7,069 nucleotides of DNA from Colimorpha sp045597845 (GTDB taxonomy: Bacteria > Bacteroidota > Bacteroidia > Bacteroidales > P3), in the NCBI GenBank assembly GCA_045597845.1, contig JAZLKZ010000030.1, positions 1 to 7,069 of the forward strand, read 5' to 3'. Both the position numbers and the translations under genes were made by a program. This document shows positions 6,853 to 7,069 of the stretch, piece after piece. Numbering within the stretch: position 1 is the stretch's first letter; every line of letters starts with the position of its first letter. The notes under the pieces are model-generated. The model was not told the DNA's origin. It did not search any database and worked only from the letters and a program-made list of their open reading frames with translations.

Positions 6853-6896
6853 CCTATTGCAGAAAAAAATGTATCTTTGCAGTTCTTTCCAATAGG
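6853..6896. repeat. Inverted repeat flanking the right-edge promoter box
   Basis: The arms cctattg (6853-6859) and caatagg (6890-6896) are perfect 7-base reverse complements, 30 bases apart, with the TATCTTTG box between them. They could be a spaced operator or a weak hairpin. Seven pairs over this distance is close to what chance gives. Confidence 0.3.
6872..6879 (+). promoter_or_regulatory. Bacteroidota-type -7 promoter box (TATCTTTG)
   Basis: TATCTTTG followed by CA is a textbook TAnnTTTG element, 73 bases before the ATG at 6953. No TTG sits at the normal -33 spacing; the nearest upstream TTG (6857-6859) is only 12 bases away. It probably drives the gene or gene remnant at the right edge. 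Confidence 0.6.
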
Positions 6897-6952
6897 GGAA
6901 GCAGAAATCCATCATTGTAATACGTTGTCATTTATCAAACAAACAAAATATT

Positions 6953-7069
6953 ATGAATAGACTATTCTTATTGATTCTACCAATTGTTTCCTGAAGAGAT
7001 AAAATTCCTGCAAGAAGCGGAATTGTACGAATGCATTCCTGAAGACAGTGTCGTAGTCAATCGCACCAA
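6953..7069 (+). pseudogene. Start of an unrecognised gene with a frame break, cut by the window edge
   Basis: ATG at 6953 follows an A-rich leader (caaacaaaatatt) and the promoter box at 6872, a normal Bacteroidota start context. The frame gives MNRLFLLILPIVS and stops at TGA (6992-6994). The +1 frame is open from 6975 to the edge and reads PEEIKFLQEAELYECIPEDS and onward, which looks like real protein. Dropping one base of the ttt at 6987-6989 would join them as ILPIV-PEEIKFL. It could be a frameshifted gene, a programmed +1 frameshift at tcc-tga, a leader peptide, or a gene starting at the TTG at 6984. I do not recognise the protein. Confidence 0.4.

Larger units (their letters stand above)
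6587..6952. other. AT-rich intergenic region between divergent transcription units
   Basis: This 366-base gap lies between the minus-strand DUF262 gene and the plus-strand start at 6953. It contains a candidate promoter box for each direction (6700-6707 on minus, 6872-6879 on plus), a T9 run at 6732-6740, a small ataag/cttat palindrome at 6755-6766 and a 7-base inverted repeat around the plus promoter. I see no convincing open frame, tRNA or insertion-sequence end. Confidence 0.6.

Overview
The window looks like a piece of a Bacteroidota chromosome, most likely order Bacteroidales. The grounds are TAnnTTTG-type promoter boxes (6872-6879 on +, 6700-6707 on -), A-rich leaders with no Shine-Dalgarno sequence before the start codons, and gene content: a subtilase with an outer-membrane-barrel tail, a long eukaryote-like urocanase and a SIMPL-domain protein. 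I cannot name the genus.

The left part (1-4180) is relatively GC-rich and holds three plus-strand genes. The first is the 3' part of a serine protease gene that enters from the left edge. It carries the catalytic-Ser end of an S8 (subtilisin-type) domain, a middle region I do not recognise, and a C-terminal part that reads as a small outer-membrane beta-barrel. The second is a complete urocanate hydratase gene (hutU), followed by a strong terminator hairpin. No other histidine-degradation gene is in view. The third is a membrane-anchored SIMPL/DUF541 protein. Very short degenerate tandem repeats sit directly before the starts of genes two and three: octamers before hutU and heptamers before the SIMPL gene.

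The right part (4181-7069) is visibly richer in A+T. Its main content is a minus-strand gene for a GmrSD-like DUF262-DUF1524 protein, the architecture of stand-alone type IV restriction/anti-phage enzymes, here with an extra C-terminal domain. Past its TAA stop the same reading frame stays open for 29 codons and ends inside the base of a long hairpin. This raises the possibility that the C-terminus was shortened by a nonsense change, or that the stop is sometimes read through. Upstream lies a non-coding AT-rich stretch with a candidate promoter facing each way. At the right edge is a good plus-strand promoter box and a start codon whose frame closes after 13 codons, while the +1 frame remains open to the edge: a broken, frameshifted or leader-type gene start.

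I see no operon-level cooperation among these genes. The left part looks like ordinary chromosome. The right part looks like an accessory insert with one probable phage-defence gene. I found no CRISPR array, tRNA, rRNA or recognisable insertion sequence.
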